A DNA stretch of 8,604 nt from Chitinophaga pinensis. GTDB lineage: Bacteria; Planctomycetota; Phycisphaerae; Phycisphaerales; SM1A02. A program made the translations under genes and the position numbers. The notes beneath the pieces were generated by a model. The model saw only the letters and a list, made by a program, of their open reading frames with translations. It did not search any database and was not told the origin of the DNA. Positions 1-5,526 of the stretch are shown here, piece by piece (position 1 is the stretch's first letter; each line of letters begins with the position of its first letter). The stretch is taken from contig CALQCP020000085.1 in assembly GCA_943329105.2 (NCBI GenBank), positions 1 to 8,604 of the forward strand, read 5' to 3'.

Positions 1-12
1 GAGAATGCACCC

Positions 13-753
13 ATGACGACCACTCAGTCATCCCTCTCTTCTGTTGCTGAAGATTCTTTGCGTCCACTGCGTATTGTCTTGCATGGAGCCCTCGGAAGGA
101 TGGGTCAACGCCTCTTGGGGTGCATCTCAATCGAACGTGGATACCTGATTGCGCAATCGATCGACCGCGACAACCAGCTGGAAGTTCTGCCCGGCGGCGC
201 CGATGTGGTGATTGATTTCTCAAGCGACGACGGTGCCATGCGCGCTGCGCAGGCCGCAACCACGCTGGGATGCGCGCTTCTGGTGGGGACCACTGGACTT
301 TCACAAGCGTCACGTGATGCGATCCAACGTGCATCCACACGGGTACCCGCCATGGTGGCTGCCAACACTTCGTTGGGGGTTGCGGTGACTCGCAAACTGG
401 TGATGGATGCAGCACGACTACTGCCGGAATTTGATGTTGACATCACGGAAACGCATCACGTACGCAAACTTGATGCGCCCAGTGGAACCGCACTGAGCCT
501 GGCCGCGGCAGTGACTGCTGGCACAGGAAAACCCATGAATCCAGCAAGAATTCACGCTATTCGTGCTGGCGACGTGGTTGGTGAACACGTGGTGGCATTC
601 AGTGGTCCCAGCGAACGAATCATGATCAGCCACTCCGCCACCAGCCGCGACCTCTTTGCACTGGGAGCGCTGCGCATGGCACGCTGGTTAGCACAACAAC
701 CGGTAGGAATGCATGTGACCGATGACTGGTTTGCCGACTTTGCGCGCGGTTGA
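13..753 (+). CDS. dapB: 4-hydroxy-tetrahydrodipicolinate reductase (DapB)
   Basis: Reduces 4-hydroxy-tetrahydrodipicolinate to tetrahydrodipicolinate with NAD(P)H, a cytoplasmic step toward meso-diaminopimelate and lysine. The 246-residue product shows the family motifs in order: a Rossmann dinucleotide loop GALGRMG (25-31), VVIDFSS (65-71), GTTG (92-95), and the signature ETHHVRKLDAPSGTA (146-160). In that signature His148 and Lys152 match the catalytic His159/Lys163 of the E. coli enzyme. The later segment SHSATSRDLFALGAL (206-220) is also typical. It is slightly shorter than E. coli DapB (273 aa). The C-terminus, ending in DDWFADFARG, is unusual. The ATG at 13 puts about 18 residues before the first strand, and a weak GAG lies 9 bases upstream. 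The true start could be further in, but not further out within this window. The M16 homologue follows on the same strand after 62 bp, so the two may be co-transcribed. The function is secure from the motifs. Confidence 0.96.
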   Translation: MTTTQSSLSSVAEDSLRPLRIVLHGALGRMGQRLLGCISIERGYLIAQSIDRDNQLEVLPGGADVVIDFSSDDGAMRAAQAATTLGCALLVGTTGLSQASRDAIQRASTRVPAMVAANTSLGVAVTRKLVMDAARLLPEFDVDITETHHVRKLDAPSGTALSLAAAVTAGTGKPMNPARIHAIRAGDVVGEHVVAFSGPSERIMISHSATSRDLFALGALRMARWLAQQPVGMHVTDDWFADFARG

Positions 754-815
754 CTTGCCGAAGCGTCCGCAAACATCAGCCGCTCGGCCCCCTTCGCTGC
801 TACCCTTCTCCCTAC

Positions 816-2063
816 ATGGCTACTGACCTTCTTCGTTGGTACACGCTTACCTCGGGCGCCCGCCTCGTGGTGGAACGCATGCCCGGTACCCGCAGTTGCG
901 CCGCGGTCTGGATGCTGCCGGTCGGAACAGCGAGCGATCCGGAGGGCGATGCTGGTGAGGGCGAGGCCACGGTGCTCTCCGAACTCATCCTGCGCGGCGC
1001 GGCGGGTAAATCAAGCCGCGACATCTCCGATGCGTTCGATGCACTCGGTGCGCAACGCCATGGAGCCGCTGCGGTCCATCACACCATGCTCTCCACGCTG
1101 TGCATGGGCGAACGCATCGAAGAGGCAATGCGCCTACTTTCCCTGGTGGTTCGGCAGCCGCACCTGGATGCAGACGCCCTGGAATCCGTGCGCGCCATTG
1201 CGCTGCAAGCCCTCAATGGATTGGAAGATGAGCCGCAACACCTTGCCGGCGTACGCCTGCGCGAGTTTGCGATGCCGGCTCCATTTAATCGCAGTGGCTA
1301 CGGAACCGTTGCTGGGCTGCAGTCGCTCACTCAGGACCGCATCCGCGCCTCGTGGTCGCGTCGCGCCCGTCCGGTTGGCACGGTGATCGGCATGGCTGGC
1401 GATATTGAGCCCGAACGCGCCCGGGACATGGTGGAACGGCTCCTTGAGGGCTGGAGCGGCTCCACTGAGGACCCCGTTGAAACCCGCCCCGCCCTGCGCG
1501 GATCGCATTTGGTGCAGCTTGATACCCAACAGACCCACCTTGCCATCGGGTTCGATGCCCCGCCGGACCGCGACGCTGATGCCCACGCCCATCGCGTGGC
1601 CATCCGAATTTTGGGCGGCGCAAGCAGTAGCCGTCTCTTCACCGAAGTGCGCGAGAAGCGCGGGCTCTGCTATTCAGTCGGCGCCTCCTCGGCACTGGGC
1701 CGTGACCGTGGGTTGGTGCAGGTCTATGCCGGAAGCACCCACGAACGCGCCCCGCGCACCTTGGAATGCATCATGCACGAACTGGAGCGATTCGAGCAGG
1801 GAATCACCGCCGATGAGTTCCGCGACGCCCTGGTAGGCGCCAAGGCAGGCCTGATCATGAGTGGCGAAAGTTCCAGCGCTCGAGCGGCCACCATTGCGTC
1901 ACAATTGTGGCGTCTTGGCGAAGCCATGGACCTGGCGCAGAGCGCGGCGGAGTTTGATCGACTGACTCTTGCCGGCGTCAACGAGTACATCGCGCGCGAC
2001 ATGGGCGCCGCGTGGCGCGCTGGCCGAACACAGGTAACGGTTGCGCCGCGATTGGTGGGATGA
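816..2063 (+). CDS. M16-family peptidase homologue, zinc site lost, Arg/Tyr pair kept
   Basis: A 415-residue protein with the M16B (processing-peptidase-like) two-lobe layout and no signal peptide. The N-lobe aligns with the family from SGARLVVERMPG (13-24) through the post-motif segment ILRGAAGKSSRDISDAFDAL. However, the zinc motif HxxEH is replaced by TVLSE (52-56), and the expected downstream Glu region reads ALQAL, so all the metal ligands appear to be gone. The C-lobe is orthodox: LGGASSSRLFTEVREKRGLCYSVGA, in which Arg279 and Tyr286 form the spaced R/Y substrate-binding pair. This matches the R/Y subunit of heterodimeric M16 enzymes (the PqqG-like half), which needs a zinc-bearing partner; none is in this window. 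I prefer the ATG at 816. An in-frame TTG at 750 overlapping the dapB stop would add 22 residues unlike the family. No Shine-Dalgarno sequence is evident. M16 genes also lie near lysine genes in some Gram-positive bacteria (recalled, not checked). Confidence 0.88.
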   Translation: MATDLLRWYTLTSGARLVVERMPGTRSCAAVWMLPVGTASDPEGDAGEGEATVLSELILRGAAGKSSRDISDAFDALGAQRHGAAAVHHTMLSTLCMGERIEEAMRLLSLVVRQPHLDADALESVRAIALQALNGLEDEPQHLAGVRLREFAMPAPFNRSGYGTVAGLQSLTQDRIRASWSRRARPVGTVIGMAGDIEPERARDMVERLLEGWSGSTEDPVETRPALRGSHLVQLDTQQTHLAIGFDAPPDRDADAHAHRVAIRILGGASSSRLFTEVREKRGLCYSVGASSALGRDRGLVQVYAGSTHERAPRTLECIMHELERFEQGITADEFRDALVGAKAGLIMSGESSSARAATIASQLWRLGEAMDLAQSAAEFDRLTLAGVNEYIARDMGAAWRAGRTQVTVAPRLVG

Positions 2064-2085
2064 GTGCGCGTGGGGTGCGCGTGGG
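2064..2085. repeat. Perfect 11-bp tandem duplication after the M16 stop
   Basis: GTGCGCGTGGG occurs twice head to tail (2064-2074 and 2075-2085), starting at the first base after the M16 stop codon. It looks like a recent slippage duplication in non-coding DNA. No function can be assigned. Confidence 0.7.
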
Positions 2086-2110
2086 TGCAGGCAAGCCTGC
2101 ATGCGCAGGC
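2086..2110. terminator. Overlapping inverted repeats between convergent genes, possible terminator
   Basis: Two hairpins share the arm GCCTGC at 2095-2100. It can pair with GCAGGC at 2087-2092 (extended by T2086-A2101, very tight loop) or with GCAGGC at 2105-2110 (loop ATGC). They lie in the 79-bp gap between the M16 gene (+) and the 86-residue protein gene (-), where termination from both sides is expected. Neither strand has a following T-run, so a classical intrinsic terminator is doubtful. Confidence 0.3.
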
Positions 2111-2142
2111 ATCTGCAAGCACGAGCAAGCAAGCTGATTGAG

Positions 2143-2403
2143 TTAAGCGCGATCGCTCGGTTCAATCACCGTGTACTGATCAAGGTTCAGTACGGTGATC
2201 TCGCCGTCGTCCTTTTGAATCTCCAACCGATCAAGCCAGAGGCGATCATGCTGGCTGTGCGCAAACCAACTCCCGGTTTCGGACTGGCGGTAACGAAGCA
2301 CCGTGCCCTCAATGGTGGTGGTGCTGACGTGGCGCACCGCGGGGAGCTGCTGGGTGACCCGGATACGTGTTCCGGCAGGGAATGCTGACATTTCAAGGGA
2401 CAT
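2143..2403 (-). CDS. Small conserved-looking protein, probable beta-barrel fold
   Basis: An 86-residue soluble protein with no signal peptide, membrane segment or Cys. It reads as alternating beta strands: TRIRVTQQL (12-20), TTTIEGTVLRYRQ (28-40), then a Trp/Asp-rich segment TGSWFAHSQHDRLWLDRLEI (43-62), and DDGEITVLNLDQYTVIEP (65-82). This pattern suggests a small SH3-like or OB-like barrel. I recall similar short proteins in planctomycete genomes but cannot name a family or function. The frame stays open to 2703, but those extra 100 residues run antisense-free through the EamA gene on the same strand in another frame and look like non-protein sequence. I therefore chose the ATG at 2403, 29 bp after the EamA stop; an ATG at 2391 is also possible. 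There is no Shine-Dalgarno sequence. A TATACT hexamer (minus strand, 2413-2418) just upstream could be a -10 giving a nearly leaderless transcript, but no good -35 accompanies it. Most likely it is the last gene of the operon. Confidence 0.72.
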   Translation of the reverse strand: MSLEMSAFPAGTRIRVTQQLPAVRHVSTTTIEGTVLRYRQSETGSWFAHSQHDRLWLDRLEIQKDDGEITVLNLDQYTVIEPSDRA

Positions 2404-2432
2404 GGGCTGTGCAGTATAGGAACCTGCTGCCG

Positions 2433-3422
2433 TCACGCGCCCGCCGCACGCGCGCGAATTCGCCATTGGCTCAAGACCACGCCCGCAAACATCAAGGCGC
2501 AGCCCGCCAGTTTCCAGCGCGTCATGGGCGAGCCCAGGCTCGTCCACCCGGCCACCAAAAAGACTGCCTCGGCCAACGCCGCAAACACGCTCTCCAGACT
2601 CAACAGGATGGCGGCGTGCGCGGGTGGCGCGCTGCCCTGTGCCACGGTCTGCAATGTGAATGCAATACATGTCGAGAGGAGCGCGGCAAACGCGAGCGGC
2701 CACGCCACCGCTTGCAACGCTCCCAGTTCAAAGACCTCGCGCGCGCCCCATGTCTCGGTGGGCCAGCCGTGTGCAATGACTTGTGAAGCCAGCAATGCGG
2801 TTGCACCCGTCACCGCAAATTGAATCACACTGATGACGAACGGATCAATGTCCGGTGCCGCCCATCCAATGATCTGCACGTGGAAACTCCACGCCAGCGC
2901 GCATGCCAACACCCACACATCGCCTTCGTTGATAGAAATTCCAGTGGCGCTGCCCGATGGGTCATAGAGGCTCAGATAGAAGAGTCCGGCCACGGCCAAG
3001 ATGGCGCCGATCCATACGTTCCAGCGGACTCGCTGCCCAACAAAGAGGCCGAGCATGGGCACGATGATCACGTACAGCCCAGTGATGAACCCCGCGTTAC
3101 TCACGCTGGTGGAATGCATGCCCACTTGTTGCAAGGTGCTGCCAAGCGCCATGGCGCATCCGGCGAGGCAACCCCCAAGCAGTGCGCTGCGACGGGCCCG
3201 CCCGGAGGCAATGCGTCGAAAGCGCGGCAGTGCGATGGGCAGCAGAATGGCTGCGCCGATTGAAAAGCGAATGCCCGTAAAGAGCAGCGGCCCCATGTGT
3301 TCGGTAGCAAATTTCTGCGCAACAAAGGTAACGCCCCAGATCAATGCTGCAGTCAGAAGGAGCGAATCAGCTGCGAATATCCCCAGTCGGCGCGGGGCCG
3401 GCAGGGATGCAGCGTTGGTCAT
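2433..3422 (-). CDS. EamA/DMT-superfamily transporter, ten transmembrane helices
   Basis: A 329-residue inner-membrane protein with two tandem EamA halves (about 18-152 and 164-322) and ten hydrophobic segments, near 20-37, 44-64, 79-97, 108-127, 135-152, 168-187, 192-212, 232-257, 268-292 and 304-320. Family-typical stretches are LIWGVTFVAQKFA (27-39), SNAGFITGLYVIIVPML (108-124) and PAHAAILLSLESVFAALAEA (267-286). DMT transporters export or import small metabolites such as amino acids or nucleotides, but the substrate cannot be read from the sequence. The start is well supported: ATG at 3422 overlaps the upstream lipoprotein stop as ATGA, and a GGAG Shine-Dalgarno sits 8 bases before it. 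That indicates translational coupling with the lipoprotein. Family assignment is firm and substrate unknown. Confidence 0.93.
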   Translation of the reverse strand: MTNAASLPAPRRLGIFAADSLLLTAALIWGVTFVAQKFATEHMGPLLFTGIRFSIGAAILLPIALPRFRRIASGRARRSALLGGCLAGCAMALGSTLQQVGMHSTSVSNAGFITGLYVIIVPMLGLFVGQRVRWNVWIGAILAVAGLFYLSLYDPSGSATGISINEGDVWVLACALAWSFHVQIIGWAAPDIDPFVISVIQFAVTGATALLASQVIAHGWPTETWGAREVFELGALQAVAWPLAFAALLSTCIAFTLQTVAQGSAPPAHAAILLSLESVFAALAEAVFLVAGWTSLGSPMTRWKLAGCALMFAGVVLSQWRIRARAAGA

Positions 3423-3910
3423 CGCGCGGTCTCCGGCCAGCGCACCTCGCGCGAGGCCGTCATCCGCGATCCATCAACGCCTTCAAAAGTGGCCTGCAAC
3501 ACCACCACGCGCCCCGGAAGCGGATCGACGGTGAGTGGAATGTGCATCGAGTAGGTCTCGGTCACTGAATCCCAGGCGCGGGCGTGGCCGCCAACTCCGG
3601 CAAGGTCGGCGGACTGGCGCCCAATTTCATTGCTATCAAAGCGCACCACCACGGTGAGTTGACCGACGGCCTTGGTCTCGTCGCGGTCGCTGTCGAAGAA
3701 CTCGGTGCGCGCGTCGATCATGGATCCGCGCCCGGCGCGAGCAACCATCGGCGTTGAAAGCGCGCTGACTTCCATCTTCTCCGCGCGCCAGCGCCACGTG
3801 GCCCCGGCGCCAGCACTTGCAACATCCTGGCCGGCGTGTTCGCCGCATGCACAGAGCATGAGGGATGCGGCGGTGAGGAGCATGGGGAGTTTTTTGGGGG
3901 TGGGGAACAT
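3419..3910 (-). CDS. Small lipoprotein, uncharacterised, coupled to the EamA transporter
   Basis: A 163-residue secreted lipoprotein when started at the ATG at 3910. The signal peptide is MFPTPKKLPMLLTAASLMLCAC: a Lys pair, a hydrophobic core and lipobox LCAC with lipidated Cys22. The mature part reads as a beta-rich domain: WRWRAEKMEVSALS, MIDARTEFFDSDRDETKAVG, LTVVVRFDSN, then WDSVTETYSMHIPL and VVVLQATFEGVDGSR. I recall planctomycete lipoproteins with the same order of elements (an Arg/Glu strand, 'ID.R.E..DS..D..K.VG', a 'YDxVTxTY' turn), but no function is known to me. Start choice is uncertain. In-frame ATGs at 3946, 3910 and 3883 all lie in a 9-nt repeat and none has a Shine-Dalgarno; 3910 gives the most normal signal peptide, 3946 adds 12 repeat-encoded residues, and 3883 loses the Lys pair. 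The stop overlaps the EamA start as ATGA, so it heads a probable operon of three genes. Confidence 0.8.
   Translation of the reverse strand: MFPTPKKLPMLLTAASLMLCACGEHAGQDVASAGAGATWRWRAEKMEVSALSTPMVARAGRGSMIDARTEFFDSDRDETKAVGQLTVVVRFDSNEIGRQSADLAGVGGHARAWDSVTETYSMHIPLTVDPLPGRVVVLQATFEGVDGSRMTASREVRWPETAR
3431..3434 (-). promoter_or_regulatory. Shine-Dalgarno GGAG for the EamA gene
   Basis: On the minus strand GGAG is followed by eight bases and then the ATG at 3422. It lies inside the end of the lipoprotein coding region. This is the only start in the window with a convincing Shine-Dalgarno, and it fixes the EamA start at the ATGA overlap. Confidence 0.6.
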
Positions 3911-3949
3911 GGGGAAGATCGGCAGCGTGGGCAGCGTGGGGAGCATGGG
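3878..3949 (-). repeat. Degenerate 9-nt tandem repeat at the lipoprotein gene start
   Basis: Reading the minus strand from 3949 to 3878 gives eight 9-nt units: CCCATGCTC, CCCACGCTG, CCCACGCTG, CCGATCTTC, CCCATGTTC, CCCACCCCC, AAAAAACTC, CCCATGCTC. The consensus is about CCCAYGCTS, with units six and seven the most diverged. The period is in frame, so translation gives a recurring three-residue pattern (Met/Thr/Ile, Leu/Phe, Pro). Three of the units carry an in-frame ATG that could serve as the lipoprotein start. Confidence 0.7.
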
Positions 3950-4012
3950 ATCCGTGAGGTTCCGCGAGGCAGGAAGATAGTCGCTGCGATGATGCTTGTA
4001 TCATGATTCATT
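3950..4012. promoter_or_regulatory. Divergent intergenic region, likely promoters in both directions
   Basis: The spacer between the two divergent lipoprotein genes must hold both promoters if each gene heads its own transcript. On the minus strand a weak pair GATACA (3997-4002), 17 bp, TATCTT (3974-3979) is visible. On the plus strand a TATCAT hexamer (3999-4004) lies 8 bases before the ATG at 4013, which would give a very short or absent leader; no good -35 is seen. A perfect 8-bp palindrome ATCATGAT lies at 4000-4007. All the assignments are inferred from loose matches. Confidence 0.3.
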
Positions 4013-5278
4013 ATGCGCGCCACCCTGATCTCAACGTGCTGCATCACCCTCGCACTCGCCGGCTGCGCAAGCACCGAGCAGCCGACTGAGCCGTCTCTGG
4101 CCACTGACGGCGCCGAAACATCGGGCGCAGCGTCGGTTTCTGGGGAGTCTGGTGCTTCTAGCGCAACCGCGGCGCCAGCGGATGAGCTCGCTACCGCCAC
4201 GGAACGGCCTGCCACCGAGCCAAAGCAGATGACCGTCGTCACGCCGACCGCCGTTGCGCAAAGTCCAACGGACACACGCCCCACGCGCGATGGACAAGCG
4301 CATCGCTGGGAATTGCGGGCTTTCAGTGGGGATCGTATTGAGGTCTTCATGGATTCGCAGCCGGTTCCGTCGGACCATGTGGTGCGTAAGGGAAATCATG
4401 TGGCGGTGATCAATGACCAAGGCACGGTGATCGAGCGCCTTGATCTTCCCGATACGTGGACACCGGAACACGGCACGAAGGTTGATGCGCCGGGCGTCTA
4501 CCGCACGCGCGATGGAGCCACATTGACAGCGCCCAAGACCATGCTTGGTGGTCGGCTTGAAGCAGTACCGCCGGCTGCTCTTGCGCATCTTCATGCTGAA
4601 CACACCACACCTTCGGGCGCGGACTGCGCCTATGTGGCGCAAGTCATTCCTGGTCTTGCGCTTGAGCAAGCAGGCATCATGCCGCATGATGTGATTGTGG
4701 CAATCAATGGATCAAGCAACGCTTCGCCGGAAGCCATTCGCGCGGTGGTTCGCGCCGCTGCGCCCGGCGAACATGTGAAGTTTGTGGTCGTTCGCGCGGG
4801 TCAAAAGCGCGAAGCAGATGTCACGCTCATTCCATGGGAAGCGAAGCACATGTTGCGCGCGGTTGGGCAAGTTGACGCGGTGGCTCCAGCAACTGCATCA
4901 AGTGCGCCGGGGCCTGACTCTGCTGCAGCAGCGGCAAGTACGGCAGCGACGGCTGCGGCAGCCAAGGCATCCGCGAATGCTGCAAGCAGTGCAGCTACCG
5001 CGAAAGCGACCGCAGCTGCGGATCCGGCAACGCAAGATGAACTTTCCAGGGCGCGCGCGCGCATCACTGACCTTGAGCGAAGAATGCAGGCTGATGAAGC
5101 GGTACGGCGTGCCATTCGACCGCAACCGATGCCCGCGCCAACCAGCGACGCTGCGCCTGCGGGCTCGGACGCGAAGCCGGCTACGGGTGCTGCACCGGCT
5201 ACGGGTGCTGCACCGGCTACGGGTGCTGCACCGGCTACAGGTGCTGCGCCGGCTGCCGCTACTCCCCCGAGCGTCTAA
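4013..5278 (+). CDS. PDZ-domain lipoprotein with Ala/Pro-rich repeat tail
   Basis: A 421-residue lipoprotein of unknown specific role. The signal peptide MRATLISTCCITLALAGC carries lipobox LAGC with Cys18 lipidated. Residues 19-95 are a Ser/Ala/Thr-rich linker. Residues 96-170 form a small beta-rich domain (HRWELRAFSGDRIEVFMDSQ, then VAVINDQGTVIERLDLP). Residues 178-274 are a PDZ domain: LGGRLEAVPPAALAHL, VAQVIPGLALEQAGIMPHDV (208-227), IVAINGSS, PGEHVKFVVVRAGQKREADV (251-270), the usual loop, hydrophobic groove and closing strands. No protease domain is present, so it probably binds peptides or partner proteins in the envelope rather than cutting them. Residues 300-337 are almost only Ala/Ser/Thr/Lys, 341-367 look like a short coiled coil (DELSRARARITDLERRMQAD), and the C-terminus is a PATGAA repeat. 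The start lacks a Shine-Dalgarno, but the signal peptide fixes it. It is divergent from the lipoprotein-EamA operon. Confidence 0.85.
   Translation: MRATLISTCCITLALAGCASTEQPTEPSLATDGAETSGAASVSGESGASSATAAPADELATATERPATEPKQMTVVTPTAVAQSPTDTRPTRDGQAHRWELRAFSGDRIEVFMDSQPVPSDHVVRKGNHVAVINDQGTVIERLDLPDTWTPEHGTKVDAPGVYRTRDGATLTAPKTMLGGRLEAVPPAALAHLHAEHTTPSGADCAYVAQVIPGLALEQAGIMPHDVIVAINGSSNASPEAIRAVVRAAAPGEHVKFVVVRAGQKREADVTLIPWEAKHMLRAVGQVDAVAPATASSAPGPDSAAAAASTAATAAAAKASANAASSAATAKATAAADPATQDELSRARARITDLERRMQADEAVRRAIRPQPMPAPTSDAAPAGSDAKPATGAAPATGAAPATGAAPATGAAPAAATPPSV
5177..5248 (+). repeat. Four 18-bp tandem repeats encoding PATGAA
   Basis: The unit CCGGCTACGGGTGCTGCA is repeated four times (starts at 5177, 5195, 5213 and 5231). 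The first three copies are identical; the fourth differs at two bases (ACAGGT, and GCG at the end). A partial fifth copy CCGGCTGCC follows. Units are in frame, so copy-number change would alter only the length of the lipoprotein tail. Confidence 0.9.
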
Positions 5279-5305
5279 CGGATCGCGGCCGAAACGATGT
5301 GCGAC

Positions 5306-5324
5306 GGACGCTGCAAGAGCGTCC
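5306..5324 (+). terminator. Hairpin after the PDZ lipoprotein gene, weak terminator candidate
   Basis: A perfect 7-bp stem GGACGCT/AGCGTCC with loop GCAAG lies 28 bp after the PDZ gene stop and before the tRNA promoter. It is followed by ATATTGGGTTTAT, with no run of T, so it may slow or end transcription only weakly. It may instead protect the mRNA 3' end. Confidence 0.4.
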
Positions 5325-5354
5325 ATATTGGGTTTATCGGCATCGAACAGCGGC

Positions 5355-5383
5355 TTCCGCCTACGTCATGACCGCGCTAGAAT
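5355..5383 (+). promoter_or_regulatory. Likely sigma70-type promoter of the tRNA-Gln gene
   Basis: TAGAAT (5378-5383, five of six matches to TATAAT) lies 15 bp before the mature tRNA 5' end. A poor -35, TTCCGC (5355-5360), sits 17 bp upstream of it. Transcription would begin near 5390, leaving a short 5' leader for RNase P to remove. Confidence 0.45.
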
Positions 5384-5398
5384 CTTCGTTTCACGATT

Positions 5399-5469
5399 TG
5401 GGAATTGGTGTAACGGTAGCACAACTGACTCTGACTCAGTTTGTCTAGGTTCGAATCCTAGATTCCCAG
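5399..5469 (+). tRNA. tRNA-Gln, anticodon CUG
   Basis: A complete 71-nt cloverleaf, without an encoded CCA end. The acceptor stem is TGGGAAT/ATTCCCA (7 bp); the D-stem GTGT/GCAC has loop AACGGTA; the anticodon stem ACTGA/TCAGT has loop CTCTGAC; the variable region is TTGT; and the T-stem CTAGG/CCTAG has loop TTCGAAT. The discriminator base is G. The anticodon CTG at 5431-5433 reads CAG codons. The weak T1-A72 pair and G73 are identity features of bacterial tRNA-Gln. It appears to be a single-gene unit, with its own promoter upstream and a terminator 26 nt after its 3' end. No duplicated tRNA end or integrase is visible in this window. Confidence 0.95.
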
Positions 5470-5494
5470 TTTGACTCTTCGATTGCACACTGAA

Positions 5495-5526
5495 CGCCCG
5501 GTTCATCGCCGGGCGATTTCGTTTTT
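5495..5526 (+). terminator. Rho-independent terminator after tRNA-Gln
   Basis: A 7-bp GC-rich stem CGCCCGG (5495-5501) / CCGGGCG (5509-5515) with a 7-nt loop, followed by ATTTCGTTTTT to 5526. It ends the tRNA transcript on the plus strand. The T-tract overlaps the stop codon of the convergent lipoprotein gene, so the same hairpin also lies directly downstream of that gene, though without a T-tract on the minus strand. Confidence 0.85.

Noticed and set aside
750..815. TTG start for the M16 homologue overlapping the dapB stop
   Set aside because: The 22 added residues do not resemble the family N-terminus, which begins properly just after the ATG at 816.
2404..2703. Upstream 100-residue extension of the small protein frame on the minus strand
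   Set aside because: It lies wholly within or beside the EamA coding region in another frame on the same strand, and its Arg/Gly/Cys-rich composition looks like a frame shadow.
3672..3980. Plus-strand open frame with a Gly-Ser-Val-Met repeat end
   Set aside because: It is the antisense reading of the lipoprotein gene and of the 9-nt repeat.
5177..5248. Possible CRISPR array
   Set aside because: The 18-bp units are contiguous, in frame and coding, with no spacers and no cas genes.
5399..5469. tRNA-Gln as an integration site for a genomic island
   Set aside because: No repeat of the tRNA 3' end and no integrase gene are visible on either side in this window.
4782..5474. 230-residue plus-strand open frame across the PDZ tail and the tRNA
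   Set aside because: Its Arg/Leu repeats are an out-of-frame reading of the 18-bp repeat, and it runs through the tRNA gene.
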